The notes: generated from the letters alone by a model not told the origin. 64,000 nucleotides of DNA from Diplonema papillatum (GCA_030068145.1 JAPJBO010000020.1:434001-498000), one strand, 5' to 3'; shown: positions 1 through 9,960, counted from the first letter of the stretch. Numbers and translations: made by a program.

Positions 1-414
1 CACTGCGTGGCGCCAGTGAGAGGGGCGGGTGATGGGGAGCCCGACGCGTTTGATGAGGGCGGCAACTTCGGTCTTCTTTGCTCGATCGGCCCGCTTGCCG
101 GCGAGGCGCGCCAGGACCGGTTGCACGCTCTCCTGGTACGCCTTGACGAACGCCTCGATCTCCGGAAGGTGCGGCAGGGCGTGCTTCACGAGGACCGCGC
201 TGGGGGCCGGCGCCCCGGAGTTCTTCCTGAGCGTCCGCTGCAGCACCTTGCTGGCGGCCAGACAGGCGGACAGCCGCCAGGTGATGCTTTTCGCGTCCGC
301 GGCGGAGACCGCCTTGCTCTCCGCGCAAGCCACAGCCACGTCAGCCAGCACCGTCTCCAGCTCGGCGCCGTACCTCTCTTCCGACGCCAGCATCTCGCTC
401 ATCACCGGATGCAT
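1..414 (-). CDS. Partial protein, Dbl-homology (RhoGEF)-like N-terminus
   Basis: Open minus-strand frame of 138 codons that runs off the left window edge, so the C-terminus is missing. The start is the first ATG after an in-frame TAA at about 466-468, giving MHPVMSEMLASEERYGAEL. The predicted helical text resembles the first helices of a DH domain: an ExxxSEExY..xL opening like the ELxxTExxYVxxL signature, then KAVSAADAKSITWRLSA, then a segment around HALPHLPEIEAFVKAYQESV matching the later helix where DH domains have a conserved Y..Y region. DH domains catalyse GDP/GTP exchange on Rho-family GTPases at membranes. The match is by eye and the core is incomplete, so another helical bundle is possible. 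A type-B repeat lies about 125 bp upstream. The coding tract is GC-rich and its flank is not. Confidence 0.55.
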   Translation of the reverse strand, partial: MHPVMSEMLASEERYGAELETVLADVAVACAESKAVSAADAKSITWRLSACLAASKVLQRTLRKNSGAPAPSAVLVKHALPHLPEIEAFVKAYQESVQPVLARLAGKRADRAKKTEVAALIKRVGLPITRPSHWRHAV

Positions 415-540
415 TGCGTCACACAAGGCATGCGTTTCACGTCGCGACGTGTTTTCGCGAGGTTTTTACTGTTGTGTTTTTCTCTCTCCTCCCTCTTCGA
501 GGTGTCGACTCGGAAGGTTCCGTCAAGGCTGTTGTTTGTT

Positions 541-650
541 TAGAGTGAACGTTCACCTGAGATCCCGGATGTTCGGGTCTCCGGGTGACCTTTGTTAAAA
601 GGGTACCTTTCGAGCAGCAAGGGTGTTGCTTGTTTCTTTGGTGTACACTT
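541..650 (+). repeat. Dispersed repeat B (copy 1)
   Basis: Copy of a family recognised by the core GGGTCTCCGGGTGACC preceded by an AGAGTGAACGTTCAC-like stretch. It recurs at 2046, 4869, 21718, 35357, 45101 and 55630, always in this orientation. Here it sits directly upstream of the minus-strand gene starting at 414. Confidence 0.7.
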
Positions 651-2045
651 TCATTGTCAGCTCCAGCCACCCCGACTGGGCGCACGGGGAAACACGCAGA
701 GAAGTGCAGTAGCATCATCGTCGCGGGTGAGTGTCAAGTCTATCCTCCAGAAACTACAGGACAACCTTGCGGGTGCTGTGATTCCCGTCGACAGGGTTCC
801 ACAAAGGGTTGCAATTCGAGCTGTAACCAAAAAAAACTGGGTTCGTATTAGATGGACATATTGTGCACGGGCTCGATACCTTCAGGGTGCTTTTGGTCCT
901 ACCTGGAAGATGGGAAACCAAATGGTCCGCCAAGTACAGTGCCGGGTCACCACGAAGAAGACCCCGGTGAACCGTGAGGGGTGCCTCAGCTGCAGGTGCA
1001 GGTAGGGGTGCAGATGTACCTACTTTTTGTGTTGAGGTGCCATCTCTCGGCCGTCCCGTCCGGGTACGTCGGATTCTGTGCGAACGTGTGTTGGCTCCCA
1101 TTCATGGAATGTCCGTTTGACTGCCCCAGGTTTGAAGGCCCGAAACACACATAACCTAGGTCCATGCACTCCAGCGCGTTTACCACGACCACCGCATGGA
1201 CGGCGCAGCCTGTGTATCCCGACTTTTCCGCGGTCTTCCGAATACAATCACTCGACGGCGGCCGCCCTGCCCTCTGCCTCTGGTGCTCCCATGAATTCTT
1301 AATGACCCTAGGGGCCTTATTTCGGACCTTTGAGGTGTGATCACTTTCGGGGTTCCGCCCCGGATATATTGGACCGGAAAGCATATCAAGCGAGAGCCGA
1401 CGTTCGCACTCTCGCGCCCCAGGCCCCTGCTGTCCGCCGGTTTGTACCGTCCGGAAGCAAACAAAAGAAAAAGCGGAACGGGGTAAAATGCTGCACAGAA
1501 CATTCCGTATTCTTTTTTGCTATGAACACGAGACTTGCACGCGATCGTTCTCGACATGCGAGGTTGGGCCTCTGAGGCGGGGGGGAGAGGGGTCAGAAAC
1601 AATTTATTCGCTCACAGCGTGCGAGGGAAGGGGCGAGAGAAAAAGAGAGAGAACGTCGAGGAAGTGCTCCGTTTGCCTTATAGAAACCAACAACCGTCAA
1701 GGCACTTCTCCAACAACAAAACCTGGGTGCTGCACCGTTTTCATTATTGCTACCGCTGGGTCAGTGTCTCGCAATGAACGGCCACGTATGCAGGGTACTA
1801 GCTTCACATTTTTGGCCGCTGCCAGATTCGGACCTACCCGGGCGTTATGTGCTGAAGGACTGTTCCGGGGTTTGGGGACGCAAAGGGACCCAGTCGCGTA
1901 ATGTGCCGAACTCGCCAAGGAGCTGTAGTGCAGCTTTAGTGTATCCTTGTCCACGAATTACTGGTCAACGGCATCCTTGTCATAGGGCTGGATGGCTCCC
2001 CACTGCGGTCAGGTGCCATTTTTCTTTTTCAGAGTGCATGTTCGC
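651..2045. other. Intergenic, no gene recognised
   Basis: About 1.4 kb in which the open frames on both strands are short, start mostly at non-ATG codons and overlap each other antisense. I see no domain, no RNA gene and no strong tandem repeat. It is mixed-composition background between two type-B repeats. Confidence 0.5.
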
Positions 2046-2330
2046 TTAGGGACCCGGGGTTATATAGTCTCCGGGTGACCGTAGTCGTAAAGGTTCCTTT
2101 AAGGTATAGTATGTTTGTGTGTGTATCTTTGCTGCCTATTGCCGACTATTCGACTTATTTAGCGCGCGCTCTATTTTCCTATGTGCTTTGCCAAGTCCAT
2201 GGCTCTTGTGACCGACACCGAGTTCACGTTCACGAGGAAAGCGATCTCGGGCCCCCCACGTGCATACATGTTTAGCAGGGTTGCCATGTAGCCCGTATCG
2301 GTCTAGTGTCTTGGTAGTTGTTGCCTTGGC
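2046..2330 (+). repeat. Dispersed repeat B (copy 2)
   Basis: Contains the B core (CCGGGTGACC, then GGTTCCTTTAAGGTA), the internal TGTGACCGACACC stretch and the GGGCCCCCCACG block that marks the far part of the element. It abuts the broken MIB-gene copies on its right. Confidence 0.75.
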
Positions 2331-2343
2331 GGCAGTCTTTTCG

Positions 2344-3725
2344 TTAGCCGAAAGCAGCGAGGTGGCGTATCCGGGCAGCAGGTAGCTTCGGCAGGAGCCA
2401 GCAGAGCGCTCGAGGAGTTGGTTGGGTTTGTACGCGTCGGGTCGCCGTGGCAGGCGCAGACCGGTACTTAGCAAGGAAACAGACCGCACTGCCGTCTTTG
2501 CGTCGCGTATCGCGTCGGACTGTTTCGTCGGCGAAGCATCTCATCGGCCTGCGGAAACTGGGGGAAGAGAAACACAGAAAGCCCGGGTTGCTGCGGACGT
2601 GGGATCGCTCGTGGTCTTCCGAACTTCTTCCCCGAAAGCAGCGAGGCAGCGTACCCGACGGGCAGGAGGTCAGTAGCTTTGGCAAGAGCGAGCAGAGCGC
2701 TCGAGGAGGTGGTCGGGTCGCAGGACGATGCCGTGGCAGCCGCAGACCGGTATTGCACAAGGAAACCGACCGCCTACTTTGCGTCGCATCTGCCTGCGGA
2801 CGCTGGGGGAAGAGAGCCACAGAGAGCCCGGGTTGCTGCGGACGTGATCGCTCGTGGTCTGTCGGGACCAGACGGCTCCCGCCGCCGGGGCGACGTGGCC
2901 TTCGGCGACTGGCTGCGCACCCTGGCCGCAGACCGGTACTTGGCCAGCCGCTGCGGAGACCAAGGCGGGACCGCCGACGACGGCTCGTCAACCACCGTAA
3001 TCGGGCAGTCACGCAGGCTCCACTCGTAGCTCGTCGTGAACCCGGTTGCCGGCCAGTGCACCCACATCTCGCCGGCCTGCGGACACAAGGGGAAGAGGAA
3101 CACAGAGAGTGGGATCGCTCGTGGTCTTGCCAACTTCTCCCCCCACAGCGAGTTTCAGGACACGCTGAGGGGTGCGGTGCTGCGGTCGCCCAAAGCAGCG
3201 AGGCAGCATATCCGGGCAGGAGGTCAGTAGCTTCGGCAAGAGCGAGCAGAGCGCTCGAGGAGGTGGTTGGGTATGTACGCGTCGGGTCGCAGGACGATGC
3301 CGTGGCAGCCGCAATCGAGGGGCATGGGGCTGTGCGGCGCGGGGAGTAGCTCGAAGCTTTGGAGGTACCAGACGGCTCCCGCCGCCGGGGCGACGTGGCC
3401 TTCGCGCACGCTGGCCGCAGACCGGTACTTGGCCAGCCGCTGCGGAGAACAAGGCGGGACCGCCGACGACGGCTCGTCAACCACCGAAATCGGGCAGTCA
3501 CGCAGGCTCCACTCGTAGCTCGTCGTGAACCCGGTCGCCGGCCAGTGCACCCACATCTTGCCGGCCTGCGGACACAAGGGGAAGAGGAACACAGAGAGTG
3601 GGATCGCTCGTGGTCTTGCCAACTTCTCCCCCCAAAGCAGCGAGTTTCAGGACACCCTGAGGGGTGAGGTGCTGCGGTCGTCCCCGGCCCCCCAAAGCAG
3701 CGAGGCAGCGTATCGGGGCAGGAGG
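2344..3725 (-). pseudogene. Array of broken 3'-end copies of the MIB/HERC2-domain gene
   Basis: At least three rearranged partial copies of the 3' half of the gene at 3726-4778. A shared landmark (AGCAGAGCGCTCGAGGA) occurs near 2405, 2694, 3248 and 3750, the last inside the intact gene, so spacings are unequal (about 290, 550 and 500 bp). Copies near 3030-3060 and 3520-3560 encode WVHWPATGFTTSYEWSLRD, the second half of the MIB domain. The segment 2510-2620 matches the acidic and Pro/Ser-rich region encoded at about 4330-4440. No copy keeps the N-terminus or a continuous frame. A 556-codon open frame across the array (2344-4014) is in a different frame from the gene and is an artefact of GC-rich repeats. 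I infer tandem duplication followed by decay. Confidence 0.8.
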
Positions 3726-4778
3726 TCAGTAGCTTCGGCAAGAGCGAGCAGAGCGCTCGAGGAGGTGGTTGGGTATGTACGCGTCGGGTCGCAGGACGAT
3801 GCCGTGGCAGCCGCAATCGAGGGGCAGCATGGGGGCTGTGCGGCGCGGGGAGTGGCTCGAAGCTTTGGAGGGACCAGACGGCTCCCGCCGCCGGGGCGAC
3901 GTGGCCTTCGGCGACTGGCTGCGCACCCTGGCCGCAGACCGGTACTTGGCCAGCCGCTGCGGAGAACAAGGCGGGACCGCCGACGACGGCTCGCCAACAA
4001 CCATGATCGGGCAATCACGCAGGCTCCACTCGTAGCTCGTCGTGAACCCGGTCGCCGGCCAATGCACCCACACGCTGCTCCCGGATGCGGACCGCACCGT
4101 GCCGGAGTTCCCGATCCCGCCGTCTTGCGTCCCGTAGTGCCAATACCTCGGGTTCCTCGCAACAAAACAGCCCGGCGCCGGCGGCGCCGCCGAACGGTTG
4201 GCCACCGGCGACGACCGCAGCACCGCATCCCTCAGGGTGTCCTCAAACGTCTCCTGCAGGTGACCGGGAACCCCGAAAAAGCCTTTGAAGGGCGGTGGGT
4301 CTTCGTGCTCGGGCGGCTCGGTGACGTCGTCTGCTTCGTCGGCGAAGTGCGTCGTCGGCATGCGGGCGCTGGGGGAAGAGGGGCAAGGGGAGCCCGGGCT
4401 GCTGCCGGCATGGGATCGCTCGAGGTCTTCCTTGATCGTGCGCAGCGCTGACTTCGTCATGGTCTGCGTTCGGACCCAGCTGAGGTGGTCCGCCAGCTCG
4501 TGCGGCATCCGAGTGTCGCCGGGAGGTAATCCTCTGGGCTTGGTGCTGCGGTCGAGAAGGTGCGCGACCTCGGTGGGAACTTCGGTCACGCCCCACGGCG
4601 CCCGGTGCTCGGGGGGGCCGCTGGCGCCGGGAGGAGGAGATGCGCTCCGGGGCGAGCCGGCCCCTGACCCGCGGCCGCGCGAGTGCGACGGCGACAAGAC
4701 CCGGTGGACCCGCTCGATCGCTTTGTGCAACGCGGCTTCGCGGGGCGATCGGCTGCGGGGCCGCCGCCGGTCCCGCAT
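3726..4778 (-). CDS. MIB/HERC2-domain protein with SR/Pro-rich N-terminus
   Basis: 350 residues from the first in-frame ATG (4778); the frame is open back to a TAA at 4869-4871, but the longer version has only a GTG start. The N-terminus (1-150) is rich in Arg/Ser/Pro, with SR-like runs such as RRRPRSRSPRE. An acidic stretch (THFADEADDVTEPPEHED) follows near 143. Residues about 203-262 match the MIB_HERC2 domain pattern: YWHYGTQDGGIGNSGTV, then WVHWPATGFTTSYEW and RDC. In known proteins this domain occurs in E3 ligases such as mind bomb and HERC2 and recognises protein ligands. I see no RING or HECT here, so a ligase role is not supported. The C-terminal 85 residues are Arg/Ser/Pro-rich with no domain. 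Repeat B begins about 90 bp upstream, and broken copies of the 3' half follow downstream. Confidence 0.7.
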   Translation of the reverse strand: MRDRRRPRSRSPREAALHKAIERVHRVLSPSHSRGRGSGAGSPRSASPPPGASGPPEHRAPWGVTEVPTEVAHLLDRSTKPRGLPPGDTRMPHELADHLSWVRTQTMTKSALRTIKEDLERSHAGSSPGSPCPSSPSARMPTTHFADEADDVTEPPEHEDPPPFKGFFGVPGHLQETFEDTLRDAVLRSSPVANRSAAPPAPGCFVARNPRYWHYGTQDGGIGNSGTVRSASGSSVWVHWPATGFTTSYEWSLRDCPIMVVGEPSSAVPPCSPQRLAKYRSAARVRSQSPKATSPRRREPSGPSKASSHSPRRTAPMLPLDCGCHGIVLRPDAYIPNHLLERSARSCRSY

Positions 4779-4868
4779 GCTCTTCTTTCTTGTCTTCGTT
4801 CTTCGCCGACAGCTGGTGTCAGACTGGCCCACCCAGGGTGGTGTTGTTTCCTGAGGTTGGGTCTTGTT

Positions 4869-5160
4869 TTAGAGTTAAAGTTCGCTTGAAATTCCGGGGT
4901 TTTAGGGTCTCCGTGTAACCGTTCATGAATGGGTTCTCTTAGAGCAAGAAAGGGCTATATGGTTACGGGTTGTATATTTAGTGCATGCTTTCGTTCTGGG
5001 TTATGGCTAGCCATGTCCGGGACTGTTTGTGACCGACACCAAGCACATGCCTTCGTGGAGTGTAGTCTTGGGCCCCCCACGTTCTACAAGTTGACCAGGG
5101 GTTGCCTTGTAGCTCGTGCCGGTCTGTTGTCCGCGTTCTTATGTATTTTCTCGTAGAGTA
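4869..5160 (+). repeat. Dispersed repeat B (copy 3)
   Basis: Nearly identical over its first 200 bp to the copies at 21718 and 45101 (GGGTCTCCGTGTAACC, then GGGTTCTCTTAGAGCAAG). It continues through the CTTGGGCCCCCCACG block and the TTCTACAAGTTGA tail. It begins about 90 bp upstream of the MIB-gene ATG. Confidence 0.8.
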
Positions 5161-5285
5161 GTGCTTGGGTTTCGCGACACTTGCGGTGCTTCACGTGGTG
5201 CGGGTTGCTCGGAGGTTTGCAGGGACTTGATGAACGTTTTCCCTTTGCACTATCGCTTTTTCTTCTGACTACCCCTAGTGTTAAT

Positions 5286-5336
5286 GTTCCCGTGTTGGTG
5301 TCGCATAGAGAAGCGAGGCGACACTGACACGGGAAC
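5286..5336. other. Strong hairpin
   Basis: GTTCCCGTGT at 5286-5295 and GTGTCGC at 5298-5304 are perfectly complementary to GCGACAC at 5318-5324 and ACACGGGAAC at 5327-5336. This gives a 17-bp stem with one 2-nt internal mismatch and a 13-nt loop. No function is apparent. Confidence 0.8.
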
Positions 5337-5473
5337 ACGGTTCTCAATAGGGCTCCGTATTTCCGTGAAGAAGTCTTAACTAAATCGCCAAGGACAGGTA
5401 AGATGCCAAGGGATCACTCAGATCACACAACCTTTCCCGCACCTTGGTCCCACCCCGTGTTACTGTCGCCTTC

Positions 5474-5645
5474 GGCTTGGTGCTGCGGTCGAGAAGGTGC
5501 GCGACCTCGGTGGGAACTTCGGTCACGCCCCACGGCGCCCGGTGCTCGGGGGGGCCGCTGGCGCCGGGAGGAGGATATGCGCTCCGGGGCGAGCCGGCCC
5601 CTGACCCGCGGCCTCGGAGCGCGACGGCGACAAGACCCGGTGAAC
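5474..5645 (-). pseudogene. Duplicated N-terminal fragment of the MIB/HERC2-domain gene
   Basis: About 150 bp nearly identical to 4539-4690 of the intact gene (the Pro/Gly/Ser-rich region), including the RVLSPS-encoding stretch. It lies about 0.7 kb upstream of the intact gene, beyond repeat B3. It lacks the start and everything after the fragment, so it is a dead partial duplicate. Confidence 0.85.
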
Positions 5646-6009
5646 AGGTTCAAAACTTGGTGAGCGATATTGTGGATTAGAAGGTCGGTATTCTGAGTTT
5701 GCGTATCCAACTGCTGAGACGCGTCGTCGAGGACGTGCCGCGGGAGGCGCGAACGCTCGCCGCACGTCGTGCCTGGCGTTGCAGAATCCCTCCGATGTTT
5801 GGGAATCTTGAAACGCACAGAGAAGACAGAAGACACAAGTCAGGCAAGGTTGTTGTGAGGCAGAACTCGGGCGTTCTGCGCCCGAAAGGGTTGCATCACC
5901 TCCTCTGTTCGCCGGAAGAGATGTGAAAACGGGGTTTTGCCTAGAGGCCTGAGAGAATAGTTGGGCGGCAGCTCTTGACGAAGATAGAAGGTGTTTTTAT
6001 TCTTCGCTT

Positions 6010-6125
6010 TTCTCACGAACGGGGGGGTCGGTCCTGCTTTTGACTTTGTAGGTTCTCCCGACTCCCCAATTCGTGGTTAACACAAACTCAAGAGGTCTAG
6101 TCAACTATTCCCTGCAGTATTAGCA
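6010..6125 (-). repeat. Dispersed repeat L (inverted copy)
   Basis: The reverse complement matches 28535-28640, including the CGACTCCCCAATTCGTGGTT block. No coding potential is seen. Confidence 0.75.
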
Positions 6126-6150
6126 ACCTTTCAAGAAAGAAACGTGGAGG

Positions 6151-6347
6151 AGATACTCGAGGGGCTGCCCTGTGCCTTTTTCGACGGAGACCAGAGGGAG
6201 AGAACCAATCCAACTACAGAAGTTCTGTTTTGTTGAACGCTTACGCCCGCCACTAATCCCCTTACTCGTGTGGGCTGCAGCATATTTACCTCCTTTTTGA
6301 GATTTCGCGACTGGCTGCCTCCGCAAGTCTTTCTCACGAAGCAGGTC
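6151..6347 (+). repeat. Short dispersed repeat A (divergent copy)
   Basis: An older copy of repeat A. The start (ATACTCGAGGGGCTGCC), the TTGTTGAACGCTTACGCCCG centre and the GAAGCAGGT end are kept; the rest is diverged. Confidence 0.75.
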
Positions 6348-6944
6348 AGTGTTTTATAAGGGGGGTCTCACGTGGGGGTAACCCCCACGCTCCAAAAGAA
6401 AAAAAAGAAAACTGTCGGGGGGGCCGCCGTGAGTGGCCAGCACTGGGGGACCAGCCACTGAAGGGGGCCGGGCCCGAGCCAGCTTGCTTGTTCTTGGCGT
6501 CCACTGTCAGTGGAATGAGCCAGTCACAGCGGACTTCGTTGACTCTTTTGAGGGAGTACTTGGTTGTGGCTATGCAAATGTGCGCCCTACGCAGCTCAAG
6601 TTTGCACGAGCTTCGTTATACTTTGATACAGCAGCAGCTGTCCTTACAAGAAGAACCCTGCTCGTTGCACATCCAGTGCCCCATTTTGAGGCTAGTATTG
6701 TAGGCATGTAGTACCCCGTTTGTAGCTTACGTTGTTTTAACTTGAAGTTCCCTGCTGTATACTTGACACACCTTTTCCTTTATGATCGAGACACGAACGA
6801 GACACATTCGGCTGTGCTGGGCTGCGCTATGCTACACTGGGGGGTCCTTGGGTGCAGCTCCGCAACCACACTGAGAAAACACTTTGGTGGTAAAAAGTTA
6901 ACCACCCCCACAGGCACGTGGAGGAATACAGAGCTTTCCATATA
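6348..6944. other. Intergenic, no gene recognised
   Basis: No supported gene. A short palindrome (CGTGGGGGTAACCCCCACG) lies near 6370. Confidence 0.5.
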
Positions 6945-7266
6945 AACCCCTGAAGCAGGTGCTTACACAAATTTTCGACGTAGCTGCTTCGACTCCGAAT
7001 GGAAGGTCGGAAATATAGAGGTAAGGGGCAAATACAATACAAACACAATCTGATTTGTTCTTCGCTTACACCACCGTGTGTTGTTTTCTCACTCAGGACT
7101 TTTGACCTGTTGTGTTTGTGTGATTTGTCGTGTAGGGGTAGACCCGCATGATCTCACGTCCGTTCAAGACGTGGTTCGGTAGTTACAGCACTTTGGATCC
7201 CTTCTGTTCTTTGTCGGGCAGCATCGTCGAGCACTTCCTTTCAAGCTGGCGCTTATGTAAAAAAAA
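6945..7266 (+). repeat. Short dispersed repeat D joined to a repeat A tail
   Basis: From about 6971 this matches 41550-41815 almost base for base (CGACGTAGCTGCTTCGACTC at the start, AAGCTGGCGCTTATGTAAAA at the end). It is immediately preceded by a repeat-A type tail (GAAGCAGGTGCTTACACAAA), as if D had inserted into the A-rich end of an A copy. Confidence 0.8.
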
Positions 7267-7582
7267 CGGAATGAAACAGAACCACGTTATTAAAAGCCGG
7301 CAAGCGCTCTCCCCCTCGGGGTCCCCCCCTCACAGAGGGCTAACTTCATGCAAACCGACAGCCCTGGTAGGGCCTACAGATGCTCTCTACAAATGCGCCA
7401 GGTTGTATCCTACGAGTTTTCATAGTTCCCCCTTATGTGCGCAAAGCAAGGATCCTCCGTACCGTATTCTACGGCTATATATATTGTATTGTACTGCTAT
7501 ATTGTACTTGGCCCCCCCTGTAAGACGCTCGTATCAGACAGCCGCACCCCCTAGTAACTACCTCCCTAGAGAGCATACCCGT

Positions 7583-7650
7583 TACAGCTAAAAAGGAACG
7601 TTGGCAGCGGTTTAACCTGAACGCGTACAGGTCAAATCGCACAAACAAAC
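7583..7650 (+). repeat. Dispersed repeat O (copy 1)
   Basis: Matches 62857-62927 (ACGTTGGCAGCGGTTTAACC, then AAATCGCACAAACAAA). It leads into a degenerate TATCGCAAA/ATCTCACA simple repeat up to about 7745. Confidence 0.7.
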
Positions 7651-7739
7651 ATCTCATATCGCAAATACCGCAAATATCACACACTGCAACTATCTCATAC
7701 CGCAATTATCGCATATCGCAAATATCTCACAAGTATCTC

Positions 7740-7945
7740 ACATCGCACGCGGGAAGGCGCACCGAGGCACCAGGGCACACGGCCATGCGGTTCTTCCCGG
7801 ATCCAGCGTCGAAAGAGTACGGCGCCGTGGAGGAGCCGATCCACATCGTGTGCAAGGTCGAGACGCACAACCACCCGACGGCCGTGTCACCGTTCCCGGG
7901 CACTGCGACAGGGGTCGGCGGCGAGATCCGCGACGAGGACTTGAC
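7740..7945 (+). pseudogene. purL: Fragment of phosphoribosylformylglycinamidine synthase (PurL)
   Basis: The frame through the ATG at 7785 encodes [16 protein letters not shown] followed by GGEIRDE, the highly conserved ATP/substrate-binding signature of FGAM synthase. This enzyme converts FGAR to FGAM with glutamine in purine synthesis. The preceding [17 protein letters not shown] text is of the bacterial large-PurL type rather than the ETHNFPT type I associate with animal enzymes. Homology stops right after RDE, the next expected glycine-rich stretch is absent, and the frame ends at 8039. The full enzyme has over 1200 residues, so only about 45 codons survive. It lies on the plus strand between simple repeats, opposite to all intact genes. 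It could be an exon of a longer gene, but no partner exon is visible; I treat it as a captured or decayed fragment. Confidence 0.75.
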
Positions 7946-8072
7946 TCGGCCTTCTACAGCATCCGTCATGCCCGAAGCCCCTACCAGCATCCGATTGCTG
8001 GTTGAAAGGTCACGACGTTGGTGCCGTCGCAATGTGTGATGTTGTGCAACGTTGATGTACGGACAAAAAAGC

Positions 8073-8074
<2 letters not shown>

Positions 8075-8135
<61 letters not shown>
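8075..8135. repeat. (GA)n microsatellite
   Basis: About 30 uninterrupted GA dinucleotides. The minus-strand open frame across it is an artefact. Confidence 0.95.
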
Positions 8136-8139
<4 letters not shown>

Positions 8140-8300
8140 AATAGAGCATCTATTTGGTATCGGAAAGTAGGTGCGAGATCAGGCAAACCTTGTGCGCTAG
8201 CTTCGTTTAACCGTGAATCTAATAATCAGGGCTTACCCCACATTCTCGCTTCCATTTTATTTCCATTCTCCTCCTAATCATACACTACCCTCCGGGAAAA

Positions 8301-9580
8301 ATGCCGGTACACACGGGTAGCACGCGCCGCCGGGCCGCACGGACCAGCCGTCGGCTGATGGATCCTGACTGGGCGGCGGCTGACGAAGCTGCCGACAAGG
8401 CCACCCGGGAGTGGCGGGTATGGAACCCTTGCGAGCCCGGGGAGTCGGCGGCCCCCCGTTCGCCGGCGGGAAAGGGGGAGAAAGCCGGTCGGAGCTGAAG
8501 ACCGGCATGGAACGGTCGTCTGGGGACTGGTCCCCCCTGGCCGACTGCAGACTTGAAGGACCTGGCGGGAGTACGACGGAGGCTCTACTCCCGCCTCCGG
8601 CTGGCAACGCCGCACAACGCGAAGACCCGGGAAGCGCTTCCACGAATGCACCCGGGCACTCGGAATTAGCTCATCCTACCCTTTGCGACAGCCGTTTCCC
8701 GACACGACAGAAACAACCCTTGCCCGACGCCGGCTTCTCGCCTCGGCAGGTCAGGGGGTTGAAGTCGCGAAGGTCCAGGTTGCTCAGGGGGAGGAGGCTT
8801 TTCCTCCGGCTCCACCCCCATTTCTACGACCCTCCTACCGCAGTTCCTCTCGGGTACCTCCCACCAGAAACGAGAGGTCTCATTCCGGGCATCGGTGCCC
8901 CGAGATCTGCGAGGCCGCTAGACGTCACGGCAGTGCCGCCGATCGATCTCCGCAAGCTCCGGAGCCTCGCCGGCCCCGGGGCCCGCTTGCACGGCTTGCT
9001 TGACCTCCTAACGGACGGGCACTCCTTCCGACGGAAGTTGTTGGGCACTCCTCTCGTGCCGGGTCGGAAGAGCGACGCGTTTGCCCGCCATGCGCAGACG
9101 CTGGAAAGCGTTGGGTTTGTGGAGCGCGTCCCCCGTTCGGAGCCGCTGAAGTGCGTCCTTCCGGCTTTTGCTGTTGAAAAGGGCGAACAGCACTCGCGGG
9201 CCATCGTTGACGGCCGCCCGCTGAACGAGCTGATGGAGCCCCCGCCGAAGTTCAGCCTCTTGCGTGTCGACGAGGTCATCGCCAAGATGATGTCGAAGTC
9301 GTACGCAGTCGTCGTTGACCTGAAGTCCTACTTCTTCCAGTTCCCAGTAGGACGGTCGACGTCAGCTTTCTTCGGGCTCCGCACAAGGAAGCTCGACGGG
9401 GGCGTGGCTCTGTATAGGTGGCGCCGGCTGACGATGGGCTGGTCTTTCTCGCCCGTGATTGCGCAGGACTCGGCGCTTGTCATCACGGAGCCTGCCGGGG
9501 ACGATAAGATAGTCTGGTACGACGACTGGGCCCTCGTTGATGAGCCCGTTGCTTGCGTGGATGGGGACACTGGCGCATCA
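8301..9580 (+). mobile_element. Degenerate retroelement with reverse transcriptase domain
   Basis: Two offset plus-strand frames. A short one (8301-8498) gives MDPDWAAADEAADKATREW; the main one (first ATG 8420) is open to 9823. The main frame shows RT motifs in order: KCVLPAFAVEKGEQ and RAIVDGRPLN (about 9160-9230), VVVDLKSYFFQFPV with the first catalytic Asp (about 9311-9352), LTMGWSFSPVIAQ (about 9428), and VWYDDWAL with the YDD catalytic pair (9518-9526). RT synthesises cDNA from the element's RNA. After about 9550 the frame no longer reads as RT thumb, and no RNase H, integrase or tyrosine recombinase follows. The 3' side runs into copies of the GH130 gene's end. The motif style suggests a DIRS-like or other LTR-related element rather than a LINE, but I cannot settle the class. 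It is almost certainly dead. Confidence 0.75.
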
Positions 9581-9716
9581 GGTCCTAACAGGCACCCTGG
9601 GCTGGGAGTCGCTGGTCCGAGTGAGCGACGACGTGCTTCCTTTGTCGCAGAACTCGCAGTCGCCGCTCCCCGAACCCCACTTCCTGTGGCACCATTCCAT
9701 GATTTGTGTCAAACAC

Positions 9717-9960
9717 AACGGCCAACGAACCTTTTCGCTGAGGGTCTGCGCTCAACCCGAAGCTGTGAAGTGGACGCATGCCACACAAGCACTCTTTTAC
9801 AGGGGGACGCTGACGATGGCTGAGGCAACCAGCATCGAACCTTCTCGCTGAGGTTCTGCGGGAGTGCACCTCCTTAACCCGAAGCTGTGAAGCGGACCCA
9901 TGCCACACAAGCACTCGTTTAGGGGGACGCTGACGGTGGCTGAGGCGACCCCAGCCAACG
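9717..9960 (-). pseudogene. Two extra tandem copies of the GH130 gene 3' end
   Basis: Two units of about 120 bp (9717-9840 and 9841-9960) each end in a block nearly identical to the last 30 bp of coding sequence of the gene at 10042-11085 (GGTGGCTGAGGCGAC on the plus strand). Each also repeats the flank below the stop codon (CGAAGCTGTGAAG, then CATGCCACACAAGCACTC). The authentic end is the third unit. The stop position differs in each copy. Confidence 0.85.

Noticed and set aside
2344..4014. 556-codon minus-strand open frame
   Set aside because: It runs in a different frame from the MIB-domain gene through GC-rich repeated copies. Its text is Arg/Ser/Cys-rich, repeats itself and has no domain.
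2447..4451. Long plus-strand frames (300 and 308 codons)
   Set aside because: Antisense shadows of the MIB gene and its tail copies, with biased composition.
8278..8651. Two minus-strand frames of about 120 codons
   Set aside because: Antisense to the retroelement reading frame, Pro/Arg-rich, no homology recognised.
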